Origin: Chlorokybus atmophyticus
Taxonomy: Eukaryota > Streptophyta > Chlorokybophyceae > Chlorokybales > Chlorokybaceae
Direction: 5' to 3'
DNA length: 64,000 bases
Assembly: GCA_009103225.1 (NCBI GenBank)
Contig: RHPI01000890.1
Coordinates: 151,579 to 215,578 of the forward strand
Shown: positions 1 through 10,867 of the stretch, piece after piece
How the letters are laid out: each line of letters opens with the position of its first letter
Numbering within the stretch: the stretch's first letter is position 1
Made by a program: the position numbers and the translations under genes
The notes under the pieces: generated by a model
Seen by the model: only the letters and a program-made list of their open reading frames with translations
Databases searched by the model: none
Told to the model about the DNA's origin: nothing

Positions 1-1133
1 GGGGGGCGCTGTAATCTGGTGAATACGGTAAGCAATTTGCGACAACATGCGTATCGAGATAAAAAGCATAATTCGCGGCATACACATGTATCGTGTGTAA
101 AAACAGCGCATGCACAGCACACCATAGTCTTAGACATCTACACCTACTTGCACAACCATTGGGATAAGCAATCACACAAGGTACAGCTAGCTTGGATACT
201 ACCTCACTTACCACTCCTTCAGCTCAAACCCATGTATATTATCATATAAATAGTTACCATGTATTAATTAACATGAATATGCGTACGTGCTGAGTACGGT
301 GATACTCAAGCTCATCAACGTGTACATGCGCACTACCGTTCCTCATGCCATTCCATCACACGCACATGCCTGCACATATTTATACCATTATCATCACGCA
401 CACTTTCTACCACACGTCAATCATAACTACTAGGCTATGTGTTGTGACCGTTACACTGAGCTAGGTTGTACCCCGACTTGGACATGTCGGACATGTACAG
501 CGCCGTAATAAGGCATAGCGATGATATATGCGCACCAATCAAGCGTGTACATTATACTATGGGGTGATGACTCAATAGCTGCTTCTTGCTAGTCAAGCAC
601 TATTTGTGCTGACACTGGGATAGCTTGCAACAGTCACAATGTGCTAAAACCAAAGTGTCACACCTTGATGTATGCACAACATTATGTGGAATCATAATGT
701 GCTATGACAAGGTTGGATTGTAGTATAGCAAACATAACCTTTAAAGCCATATATATGTATAAATTGCAAGTTGCAATGAAACCTCAGCATCCACTTATTG
801 CCCACTCGTTGGCTGCAACTAGCTTGCGTTGGGTTGCATGTGTATATTGCATATGGTTAAAGAAAATCGGCACATGCTTTATGGCATTTTGCCACAAGGT
901 GGAAGGTTCCCTGCAAAGCACACGGGGCGTCATATGCGCATTTGATAGAGGATTCTTAAATGCACATGCATTCACACGCATGACATGCATTACATGCATT
1001 CACATGCATGACAGTGTACTGGGTGGGCTCTGCATGCTCGCAAATCGCATGCATGTGCACTCTATGACATCATGTTGCAGATATTGTGTCAGTGATGACT
1101 CATCACAGACATGTGTCAGTGATGACTCATCAC

Positions 1134-1166
1134 TGACTATGCAGCATTCGGAATGCTGCATAGTCA
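1134..1166. repeat. Perfect hairpin, 16-bp arms
   Basis: The left arm at 1134-1149 and right arm at 1151-1166 are exact reverse complements around a single G. It directly follows two direct copies of a segment centred on TGACTCA. Confidence 0.9.
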
Positions 1167-1550
1167 CCAGCCCCCTAGTCTAGTTGTAACTCGTGCTTTG
1201 TGGTTGAGTGGCTAATGTTGTGTGCATTGTCTATTGCTTATGTGGCCGCTCTACCCCATGCTGTCAGCGGAGCTGACCATAGGCGGCACTGCAGGTACTA
1301 CATCACACTAGCGTTATTTGCGTGTCCTGCTACTGCTGTATCGTTAATCGGTCAACCGCCCCCATTGCCGCAGCTTGCACTTAGCTTGCATTGGCCCCTA
1401 CCAAGTTATCCCTCTTGTCACGCCCAAAGCGCTAGCGAAGTCACTCTCATGTTCCTACTTATGTGGTAAGTAAGAAACCAAGTGAGGATTCCTTATGGTC
1501 AAGTTGTGTAGTACGTGGCATACGTGCTCATGATCATAAGCACGTATGCT

Positions 1551-1617
1551 CTTGCACACCAAGTGCAGAAGAACCCACTTCATGAAGTGAAAGGTTCTTC
1601 TGCACTTGGTGTGCAAG
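1551..1617. repeat. Foldback, 25-bp arms with inner palindrome
   Basis: The left arm (1551-1575) and right arm (1593-1617) are exact reverse complements. The loop holds a further 14-nt palindrome at 1576-1589. A separate 11-bp hairpin sits immediately upstream (1518-1528 with 1539-1549). There is no coding capacity and I see no clear target duplication, so this could be a miniature foldback element or a cruciform-forming site. Confidence 0.85.
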
Positions 1618-2604
1618 GGCATTATAGCTACTCATAGGCACTGTCCATAGACAGTGCATATGTGCCACATTATAGCTACATTAGCGAGCACAGGGCTAGT
1701 CGGTGTCTTTTGTCCGCATGTGTATGTATATGTTTGCTTACGCGCGCATATGTCTGCATATGAATTCATATGCGTGTATATGAGTGGTGTATGTGCATGC
1801 ATATGTATAAGGTCTCAGACGGATGTGACCAGCCTTGGGTGTTCACAACCCGAGGCTAGTGTGTGATCAGTTATAAGCGTTACACAAGATGTTTAGGGCT
1901 GATGTGACAGCCCCACGATGCGCGTTGTGGTAAACGCAGTCATAACAAGGCAAGTAGCCTTGGACTGGGTTATTCTAGGTAGGAGAGCAGCAAATAGAGG
2001 GTATTGGAACGGCCTTAAGAATCGTTAAGGCAGCATGTCCACACTCGATTCTTGTGTGTGGGGGGCCTAGTTGAGTTGTTCAAAGGGCTCTCCCTCTCAT
2101 CCCATGTGGGGTGTAGTGTCCGTAGCAGCCTTGCAAGTGTGTGGGGTGTGCTCGAGTGTGTGAGCTCAGGGGAGAACTTGCCGTGCATCCTCTCCGTCCC
2201 GGTGCGAAGCTGGTCATTTGTTTCATCGCAGAGCTGCAGTAGTATGTTGTAAAAAAACCCTTCTTTTGTGCGTGTGCACAAGCATGTGACATACACGAGC
2301 AGATAAGTGTGTGTCACACGTCACAACCCTAATGTATGTAAGTAAAACACTACCGCTTATTTCTTAGCCAAGCTGGAGTGTTTGCATTTTGCATCCACTG
2401 GATGCATAATGCGGCTTTTTGCGCATGCGTAACTCTTTGCATATGCGTGGCACTGCTTATTAGGTACATGCATGCATACACTGATGCAAGCTTCACCATG
2501 TGTTGGAACGCTATAGTCAACACCGCTAGGCTATACCGTACTTTCAACTTCCTACCCTAACATGCATAGCCACAAGCATTGTTACTAACACTGAAATACT
2601 ATTG

Positions 2605-2639
2605 TGGCGGTGTGGCAGTTAGTAACTGCCACACCGCCA
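2605..2639. repeat. Perfect hairpin, 17-bp arms
   Basis: The arms at 2605-2621 and 2623-2639 are exact reverse complements around one G. It lies in intergenic DNA just upstream of the decayed retroelement fragment. A shorter hairpin with 14-bp arms follows at 2732-2767. Confidence 0.85.
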
Positions 2640-2819
2640 GTGAAATATGTGAGTGGGTGAGCGAGTGGGCGTGGTAATTGGGTGAGTACTACGTAGGTAC
2701 ACATGTGATGATGTGTCTTCGTGATTCTCTCTCAAAGCACACCCAGTCACAGGTGGGTGTGCTTTGACAGCAATCACGGAAACACAATCATGTGTATCTA
2801 TGTATTCATAATTCTTCTT

Positions 2820-3760
2820 GTTATGGACGTGTCACGGCGGATGTCAGCCGCGGGGGTTGGGTGCTGGTGCGTGGCTGACCGGATTGCCGTTGACTTCGGC
2901 GACAAGATTGTCCAGCAACATTTTTCGGACGGCGTTGCGCATACGCTTGAGGCTACCACAGCCGTTGTTGGCGGGCGTGACACACTGCGTGTGCGGGGCA
3001 TCGCTCCAACCCCAACCAGAGGGCACTCATCCGCTTCGCTGCGGTGTGGGCTGAGCGCGTACCGCATCACACGACGCGGTGCGTGATGAGATGTTCGCCC
3101 TGCTGACGGAGACGGGGTTCATGGTCAGCCGCGAGCAGTCCGGTTTCATGCCCATCCGTGCGAGAGAGGTGTAGGGCAGACGGTTGGACTTGGTGGCATC
3201 CGAGTTGGCCGCGACAGCCTGAGGAAGCTGCTGCTGGACGTTACAGTCACGGCGTGTGGGTATTGCACCGGCGCGGCCATGCGGGTGGCGGAAGCGGCGA
3301 AGCGTTGCAAGTATGGTGACCACCCGCCTGGAGACACTTTCTAACCATACATATATAAAAACTAACAGCAAAATCGTCACACCAAGCTATGCACTGTCAT
3401 CCCTGCCTATCATCGCACAAGCATACTCACATGCATGTCAGCGGCATGCAAGCACGCCTACACAACTACACTGCCACTTTCTAACCGCTTGCGATGAGAC
3501 ACAGGGGACGCTGAGAAAGGACTTCTAGCGTGTGTGCTACGTTTGTGTGCGCGTCATATCGCTACAGTGCGTGGGGCGCAGCCACGGCGTCTGAAGGGCT
3601 TCCGAAGCCCTGCATGGCATGCGCATCTGCCGTCAGCATGTGGCATGCGCCTTGCAGCGGGCGCAGGCGATAGCGATTTTGGAGCGAGGCCCTGGCGGTG
3701 GCCGCGGTGCCAGGATGGGGTCCTGTGCCGCAAGGCCCTTCGACTGTTGAGGCAGACGCC
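2820..3760 (+). mobile_element. Decayed non-LTR-retroelement-like ORF 3' part
   Basis: Conceptual translation in shifting + frames gives the order HPLRCGVG, YRIT, HDAVRDEMFALLTETGF, then after an in-frame stop GRRLDLVASE, then after a frameshift LLLDVTVTACGYC, and near 3640 a tail reading CALQRAQAIAILERG. This succession (Cys/His-like motif, RHDAVRD-like helix, GRRxDL, DVTVT) matches, as I recall, the C-terminal region of many algal and plant reverse-transcriptase ORFs, where the second half resembles a PD-(D/E)XK nuclease fold. Frameshifts near 3055 and 3205 and a TAG at 3172 show that it is dead. GC content is visibly higher than in the flanks, which fits a foreign insertion. The RT domain itself is absent, so this is a truncated fragment. 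The family assignment is an inference from motifs. Confidence 0.55.
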
Positions 3761-4465
3761 GCGCTTGCTTATAATTAGCATGACGGGGTGTATGTGTTGG
3801 GTTGTGTGTTGACTGTGTATTGTTGAGCGGGTAGGTATGGTGGCAGCACTGACAGCGGATGCTTGTATGATAATAGAGGTTGTCGTGGTAGTCATGCAGA
3901 TGTCTTATACCCTATGCATGGCATTTGCACTTGGAGCCAGCCCCCCTAGTTGTAGTTGTTGTGCGTGGTTGGCTGGTGTTGATGGTGTCAATATAATGGC
4001 TTGGGTGCGGTGTGTATGCTTCTGATTGGCGGCTTGTCTATTTTTCATATGCATGCATGACTGAAAATGGTTTGGTTGTAGGGGAGTAGGGGTATAGTTA
4101 GCCCGTCGGTTGCGTATGCAGCATTGAGGTGCGCGTGGCTGGCTTATTTGGTGCATGGCGTTGAAATGCATGTTTATAACCCTCCAACATATCCTATACA
4201 CATTAACTCACGAGTTGCCACTCACAACAAAGCAGCAGTGTAGCAGCAGCGTTAGCAGGCACAGCACAACCGGGACCAGCTGAAGGCTCAGACGCTTAGC
4301 CCTAACCCTAAGAGCCTTCAGCAGACAAGTGCACGCCCTCTGCTGTGAAAATCAGGTCTTGGCAGCCCTACAATTCATTACTGGCACAACAGCTGATGTT
4401 ACAGCTTGCGTTTGATGCCTTCAGATGCACTTCTTGAACAACACGCCGCACACAAAAAAATGTTG
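3761..4465. other. Intergenic region with telomere-like repeat in a hairpin loop
   Basis: No gene is seen. Reverse-complementary 11-nt arms at 4279-4289 and 4312-4322 enclose a loop that carries tandem CCCTAA units (4300-4311). It lies downstream of the EGY stop codon. Confidence 0.6.
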
Positions 4466-7391
4466 TTACAAAATGATGTTGCCGCTAGAAAGATCGTCTA
4501 TACCAGGAAGCAACCCAAGAGCTGTTTGAAGCGGGCCAACAGCGGGAAGGAGGGAGAGTAAAGCTACAGCGATGACGGCATACCCTGCAGCCTTGTAAGC
4601 TTGGGGCGGTTGCGACACCTCATTGCACTGAGGCAACACGGGGCCACGCTGAATCAACACCACAACAATCACCCAGTATAGCAGGACATCGCTGCCCAGC
4701 GCCCATAGCGATAGTAGGCCAATGCCGATCGCACCAACGCGACGAGCAATCTGCGAAGCACAATATAATGAATGCATGCACTACACATTCATAATCACAC
4801 TCGTTAACCTTGGACATGTTGATTGCTGGTTGGAACAGCTTGCATTTGTTGCGACTGCCAAATGCATTGCGTGTTTACCACAAGCTGTAGCACTTGCCTT
4901 GCGGCCGAAAATGCCATGCGATATGCTCGCGCCATCCGTGAAGCCAACGGGCAGCGTATTCAGCGCATTAGACAGCAGCGCCGCCCAGGCAGTGAGCACG
5001 AGAGGATTCAGCTGCAACGTTTGGCTTGGCAACAAAGTATCCCAATGCAGTATCAACTTTCCTGCACACACAACGGAAGAAACGTGACACCCAACGAAAG
5101 ATTCACCAAGTGAACGCCAACAGTCAACCACTGATACACAATCCTTGCTGGCAGACATGAGTTGTCAACATGCCTAGAATGGCCACAAGAGCCGAGTCGA
5201 GGAAAATGACTGAGTTGACAGTCACGCCATCACTGGGAGAGAGCCCTGTGGAGGTAGCCAGGCCCACAATCAGCAGCAGTAGCGATACAGCGATGCCTGC
5301 AAAAGGGCCTGCGCCCGCCACCTCCATAAGCGTGGCTCTATCCGTCACGTAGTCGCGGACGCGTGTAACCGCACCAAAGCTGCCAAGCTGCCAGCAAGGT
5401 CACCGCATTTTGCAAACAACAACTTGCAACAATGCTCAAGGCCTCCAATCACTCACATCCAAAGAAGGAATGAAGAAAGGGGGTGACAGCTTCAAGTTGT
5501 TCTTCTTGGCCGCAATTATGTGCCCTAGTTCATGAGCTCCCAAAGCTGCAATTAGAGGTAATGATGTGCCGAACGCCGAAATCAATAGAGGAATGATCTG
5601 TGAAAGGTTAAAGTCCGACCTGTAAGGACCCGTGCATACCATAGTAAGCATCAAAGCGGGTGAATGCCATATTGTGCCAATCTGCGGTTTGCTTAACCTG
5701 AAAACTTACGCAACATCCGCAGGAACGCCGGTCTTGAACAGGATGGTTAACAGCGTCAAGACACCAAACAACAGCGCGGCAGGCACTTGCGGGATAGCTG
5801 TGCAAGCAGCACAATTGTTGGAAACTATGTGCAAACTATAGGAAAAGCACTGATCAACTACATAGACTACATAGACTACATTGTCACTATTATCGAGTTC
5901 AAACCTGTGCTGAAATCAGTGTCGGATGTTGGCAGCACCACGCAGACAGGCTTGTCCACTTCATCATCCATCAGTAAAAACAACTTGTAATTGTCACCCA
6001 AGACATCCTGCAGCACACCTTTCATCACCACATCAATGTCGAATAACAACTCCTGTTTATATACGAGTGCCCGTATAGCAACATGCAACGTGCTTGTGGA
6101 ACTGACCTTGGCTTTCTTTGTGAGCTTCTCAAAAGCCTTGGTGGGATCCCCGCGCAGATTTCCTTTGAATATAGTGCCTACAATTGCATATGTGCACGGT
6201 TGGGACGCGTCCTTGCTAGGTGAGTCACTATGAGGTTATGCCAAGCCATTACCATCCTCGTAAGGCTCTGTGCCTGTGACAAAGAAGGTATCGAAGCCAA
6301 AAATCTGGTTCCTAAGCGTTTCTATAACATCTTTTGGTAACCCTCGCCGCTGCACAGCGACACATGGTAAGCAGCGGACAATGCTTCTTTACCATTCCGC
6401 TGCTGTGCTGGGGGTGACAATGTTGCGCTGACAAGGGAAACAGGTCTACAGATGCAGAACAATGCATAGACCGCTGCTTACTGGCGGATTCTTCAACAAC
6501 TCCGCCAAGACTTGTGCACGAAGATCCTCAGCTGCTTTGTCCTGTTGGACACACCCTGCGTAAGCATTAGGAATGAACACAACAGTCACAGTATGATCTA
6601 TGTACGCGCTTATTGTTGCCCCCTGGCAACGATGCCCGTTGGTGGGCATAATAACATAAGTAGGTAAGCACGCAGTATCTGCAAGGCTAATGTACTCCAA
6701 AAGCATCCTCGTGAACAGCAGCATGCCATGCCGCAACATGCATGCAAGCAGTGAGTGCAGTACTCAACGGCCCATTGTGTACATTACACTTGCTACATTT
6801 GCTGCGCATGGTACAGCTAACACCTGCTGCACGACATGCATGCATGTTCTTCTTGACCTCAACCTTTACATAGCGGTTTTGTGGCATGCGTGCTACCCGT
6901 GCCAATAGGGCTGACACTCCAGCATGGACGTTGATGACTATAGCAATGGCTGGTTGGCATATGTCAAGCAACGGAACACAGCATGCAATTGCACACCTCA
7001 GTGCTCACGGCATCCTTCTTCTCCGGCTCCCTCCCATCGCCTTCCTCGCCCTCAGCAAACGCCACACCTGGCTGCCGCCTTCGCCTTGCCCTGCGTGTGA
7101 AACACATGCCCGACATTGCGTGGCGACCCAAACCTGACAACGAGGGCAGCACTGCTCGACAATGTGCAGGGAAACAAGCGACACACACAATGCCTGCCTG
7201 TGGCTTGCAGCGAGGCGGAGAGGAGCAGCAAGAGAAGATCGCAGCCAAGGTGACCGCATGGCGCCGGCATGGCGCCGCCTTGAGCTGCATTCGGGGTGTA
7301 CGTAACGGCGTGGCACTCCAATACACGGACACGATGACAAAACGGACGCCGCCGCCACCGCCGTGGCCGGGAGCGCCGCCGCCGTCGCCAT
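4466..7391 (-). CDS. EGY: EGY-type plastid site-2 zinc metalloprotease
   Basis: An intramembrane protease of the M50/EGY family. The zinc-site motif AHELGHIIAAKK lies in exon 5457-5619, followed by FFIPSL, then LGSFGAVTRVRDYV (exon 5174-5387). The NPDG-type motif, seen as NALNTLPVGFTDG, is in exon 4898-5061 and supplies the third ligand. Upstream are GNLRGDP (exon 6107-6177) and the FGFDTFFVTG block (exon 6253-6349), both typical of EGY proteins. Exons from 6541 to the stop: 6482-6541, 6253-6349, 6107-6177, 5905-6052, 5710-5797, 5457-5619, 5174-5387, 4898-5061 and 4466-4750. They keep phase throughout and encode 429 residues with several hydrophobic segments. The N terminus is less certain: ATG at 7391 opens an Ala-rich transit-like peptide, and an acidic exon ending at 6997 joins the next exon in phase. 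Two introns, after 5174 and after 4898, need GC donors. EGY proteins act in the plastid thylakoid or envelope, so plastid location is inferred. Confidence 0.88.
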
Positions 7392-7442
7392 GCTCACGCG
7401 CTGCTACCGTGGCACTGACCTCACTGAACATTGTTGCAGATG

Positions 7443-7452
7443 AAACCCTAAT
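7443..7452 (-). promoter_or_regulatory. Telo-box upstream of EGY
   Basis: AAACCCTAAT on the + strand, 52 bases upstream of the chosen EGY start on the - strand. Telo-boxes of this form are known promoter elements in land plants. The functional role here is inferred from the recurrence at other starts in this window. Confidence 0.45.
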
Positions 7453-7499
7453 CTGCTCTGACGATCAGTGTGTGAGGCTGCCAGCTGGCACTGATGTTC

Positions 7500-9061
7500 G
7501 TCTGATGTCAGCATCTCTTGAGAGATGATCGCGTAGCGACTCGGAGACTCTCCAATGGAGAGATCGCTTTTCAATAAACAAGTTCGCGGAAGGATCTGCC
7601 GGCAGTGCCGGTTGCAGCTGGCTGTATTAAAATCTGTCCGGCCAGTTCTTACGCTTGTTTCAAATTTGAAGTTGAATACACAATCGTAACAAGTACAATC
7701 AGTCGTTTACAACCCGAAACGACAGCTTGATATTTGCAAGGTTCATCGTGACAAGTGTGCATGTGGTTCATGTTAGAAAAAACATTATTGTGCAATGTGG
7801 GCAGGAAACAAAACGCTGAGCTGTGAGTTGCCGCTCCAGTATATATACTTGAGCAGCGCAGCAGAGGGGAAAAGAAGAGAAGTGAGCATGGAGCAGAGCG
7901 ACAGCGAAGACAAGGACGACGATGACAGCGCAGTGCCAAACATCCCCGCTCGCACTTGTCTCCAGTCCTATTCCCCTGCGCGGCACAAGCAACATTGACA
8001 CATACATCTCGACCTGTGTGTACTCAGGTTGGTGTCTGCTGCTGCCTACCTACCTGACCAATTGTTGCATTGCACATCATAGAGGAGCGCTTTGTGAAGC
8101 CTAAAGTGGTGGCCCCGGATGTTATAAATGTCTCTGCTTATTATGTTGCGTTGCTTGTGGTGTAAGTCTACCTTCGAGCATATCCTGTGACTGTATGGCA
8201 TGGTTAAACTACGACTTATACCCTACACCCTATACATCATCATTGCAATTGGTAATTTAACTTTTTATACCATTTGTTTATTTTGGTATAACCGCTTACC
8301 ATAGCAACTTTATTGCGGTTGAACTTGACTATTATGAAGCTCGCAATAGAATAGCATCACATCATAGCCCTTTGTACTAACTTGCTGTTCAACGATCGCT
8401 TGCGTGTTATTTAGCAAGTGATCGTTGCGCAATAATGCAATCCACCATGAATGAAAACCCTTAAATGAGCAACCACATACTTAGGCGGCTTTTGTCCCAG
8501 CATTTGCTGTTCAATACTGCAATCATCGACTTACCGTCCTTTGTACTGACACATCACACTACAGCTTAAGTAATCTTACACACAAGCTAACATCTACTTG
8601 ATTGCCTGATTGCACCATGTGCAAAGTAAATGCGTGATACAAGTGCGCATGCATTGACCAGCGCATAGTAGGCTATATACTACGCAATGCACAATTTTAC
8701 TCAAGCTATCAAGATGCAACACTCGCTACAAAACTCGTGGGAGGCTGTGGACTACAGACCTAAACAACAATAGAACTAAATGAAACCCCTCATTTTGAAA
8801 ATGGTGTACCCATAGGTGGGCAACTCCGAAGGCTGTTCACAATACGCAAACTATCACAACAGACTACCACGATGCACCAACCGCAATGCCATATACCACA
8901 TATGTAACTTTGCAGTCTATTTACACTACCACATTGACAGGTGCACTGCTGCACCAGTGCGCGCTATATGCCATACCAAGAGAAAGTCCACCTAGCTTAC
9001 CCCACCTCACAACATTCAAGGATTGACACAACAATGTCATTTGCCTGGCTGTTTGCAAGTC
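7500..9061. other. Intergenic, one weak small-gene candidate
   Basis: Mostly AT-rich with no domain-bearing frame. A TATATATA run near 7840 precedes an ATG at 7888 whose frame opens with an acidic stretch (MEQSDSEDKDDDDS) and stops at 7996-7998. A plausible 3' exon after the AG at about 8081 would add ERFVKPKVVAPD and end near 8164, but I found no splice that joins the two in phase. I treat it as unproven. Confidence 0.3.
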
Positions 9062-10849
9062 TCACTTGGTGAAATGCAGCACGACGGGAATGATAATCGC
9101 CGCAAGGATTATTATGACTAAGAGGCACACAAAAATCCTCATCTGCAAGGGCAATGCAATATCAGTACTGTTCAGCTCAACATACTGTTGAGCAAGTTTC
9201 TGACAAACACAGTTGGTGACACAACGCAATTGTAGCTGCCGAGCGGACGCGCCGCAACTGACAATCACAAATGCCAACCTATACTTGCACCCATGCCACT
9301 TGACAGCAACCAACTGTACCTTCTGCATCTTCCACCAATACTTGCGCCTGACTTGACGAGTGACACCCCTGAAGCCCTCAGCGTGTGTCTTCAAACCCTC
9401 TGTTTGCTACGTAAGTAAGCGCAGGACACAAGGAGCCAAGCCTACAATAGGACCGAGGCTGAGTTCGAGAGGCACACGTATGGCTGAACATACAAACCTG
9501 CTTTTGACTCGATGACTTCCATGCTCTCAATATTTTTAGTCAGCTGATCAATGTTCTTGAGAACCTGCACGCGCACTTCCTCCACCTGACAGGGCAAATG
9601 TGTATTTACTCTGTAACCATGGGAGCTAGTTGGCGGACCAACTACTGTGGACAACTGATGCCCTCTCTTACAACATATGTAAGAGAGGGTAACCACCCTC
9701 TCTTGCGTACGTCGTATTATGCCAAGCTGAAGACTAAAGAACTGCAAGCATGCGGTGCAGTTACCTATGACTACTATGTAGTCATGATGCGCAAAGTCAC
9801 TGCTCCTATGCAGTTACGACGCATTAAATCCAATGACTTACACACTTGTGATCATTTGATGTATGCACGGGCTCTCACCTGTGCATTGGCTCGGGACAGT
9901 GGATCCACTTGCGCCGGATCATTGTAGCGCGCGCAGACCTGCCATGCGAGCATATTCAATAGCCTGCAGGAATACGTGTCACAACCGAGCAAAGATGGAC
10001 AATGCATGTTCAAGCTTACCTGCTCAAAACCGGGGCCCAATCGCTTGCTGAGAGACTCGGAAAACGCAGATGACACATCTCCAGAAGTCACACTGCTGCG
10101 CACTTGCTCACGCAACTCTTGCAACAGCTTCCAGGCGATATCTCTTCTGTAAGACTGCGCCGTGACCACTGCAAGAAGGCACTTCATGGCTTAACAACTC
10201 AGCAAAAAACCCAAGAAGCTACCAAGAGGTATGCGTCATGCATTTACCTGCAAGCACATCTGCGCCATCAGCTTGAATGTGGACAGAACCAATCCGGTCG
10301 TTCACAGTCACAGTCAATTTGCTATTAGATCGCAAGTTGCCGCTGCTCACCACACGCGAAACTGTGTCCGCACACTGTACAAACGTGCTTTGGTAAGTTC
10401 CATACATTGCGGTGTGTACGGCAGCTGCATCGGTATGCTAGACAGAGCAGCCATAACTGAAGCCCAGAGCTCACACAGAGCGCAACAGCATTAAACTACA
10501 ATATGAACACCCCGCAACACAAAAACAGTGGGGATATCAGCAACAGTGCAAGCATGCCTCGCATACTCGCTCTGCAGCAACATGCAGGCACATACAAAAC
10601 TACAAAAAACGTGGCTTTGTGCAATCAAACAAGCATAGCAACTTAGGCTGACGCCGTCAGCACAGGACGCTTGTGGAATGCAACGCATGCAGGCAATGGC
10701 ACTCAATGACACCAGCCAAACCCAAGGTCAGTGGAGCATACCTCGGGATCTGCGGTGGTGTGCGTCCATGAAGCTACGGCGACACCGTCACTCAGCCTTG
10801 ACAGTGCGGCGTAGCGCACATGTGCGCCTGCATCCGCCTGCAGTGGCAT
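9062..10849 (-). CDS. VAMP7: VAMP7/VAMP72-like longin R-SNARE
   Basis: A tail-anchored vesicle SNARE that pairs with Q-SNAREs for membrane fusion on endosomal, vacuolar or secretory routes. Seven exons (10742-10849, 10248-10374, 10020-10189, 9879-9938, 9498-9585, 9320-9399, 9062-9142) add up to 714 nt, giving 237 residues, close to the usual size of about 220. Domains in order: longin domain from residue 10 (VRYAALSRLSDG) to about 140; the DPLSRANAQVEEVR junction; the SNARE helix with VLKNIDQL; then the KYWWKMQK linker and one C-terminal membrane span (FVCLLVIIILAAIII). The ATG at 10849 is chosen because the longin strand starts nine residues later. All introns obey GT-AG and phases close. 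Which of the plant-type VAMP71/72/714 classes it belongs to is not resolved. Confidence 0.92.
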
Positions 10850-10857
10850 GACGCCAG

Positions 10858-10867
10858 TTAGGGTTTT
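10858..10867 (-). promoter_or_regulatory. Telo-box immediately upstream of the VAMP7 ATG
   Basis: TTAGGGTTTT on the + strand (AAAACCCTAA on the coding strand) ends only 8 bases before the ATG, so it would lie in the 5' leader or core promoter. Confidence 0.45.

Larger units (their letters stand above)
1..2815. other. Intergenic DNA with hairpins, no supported gene
   Basis: No open frame here looks like a protein: the frames are short, lack domain signatures and have no splice-consistent continuation. The DNA is rich in TGCATG/CATGCA runs and holds several separate perfect or near-perfect inverted repeats (1134-1166, 1518-1549, 1551-1617, 2605-2639, 2732-2767) and a tandem duplication of a TGATGACTCATCA segment near 1091-1131. 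I see no tRNA or rRNA. Confidence 0.6.

Noticed and set aside
704-1183. 159-codon frame
   Set aside because: His/Cys/Met-rich translation of CATGCA-type repeats ending in a hairpin; nothing protein-like.
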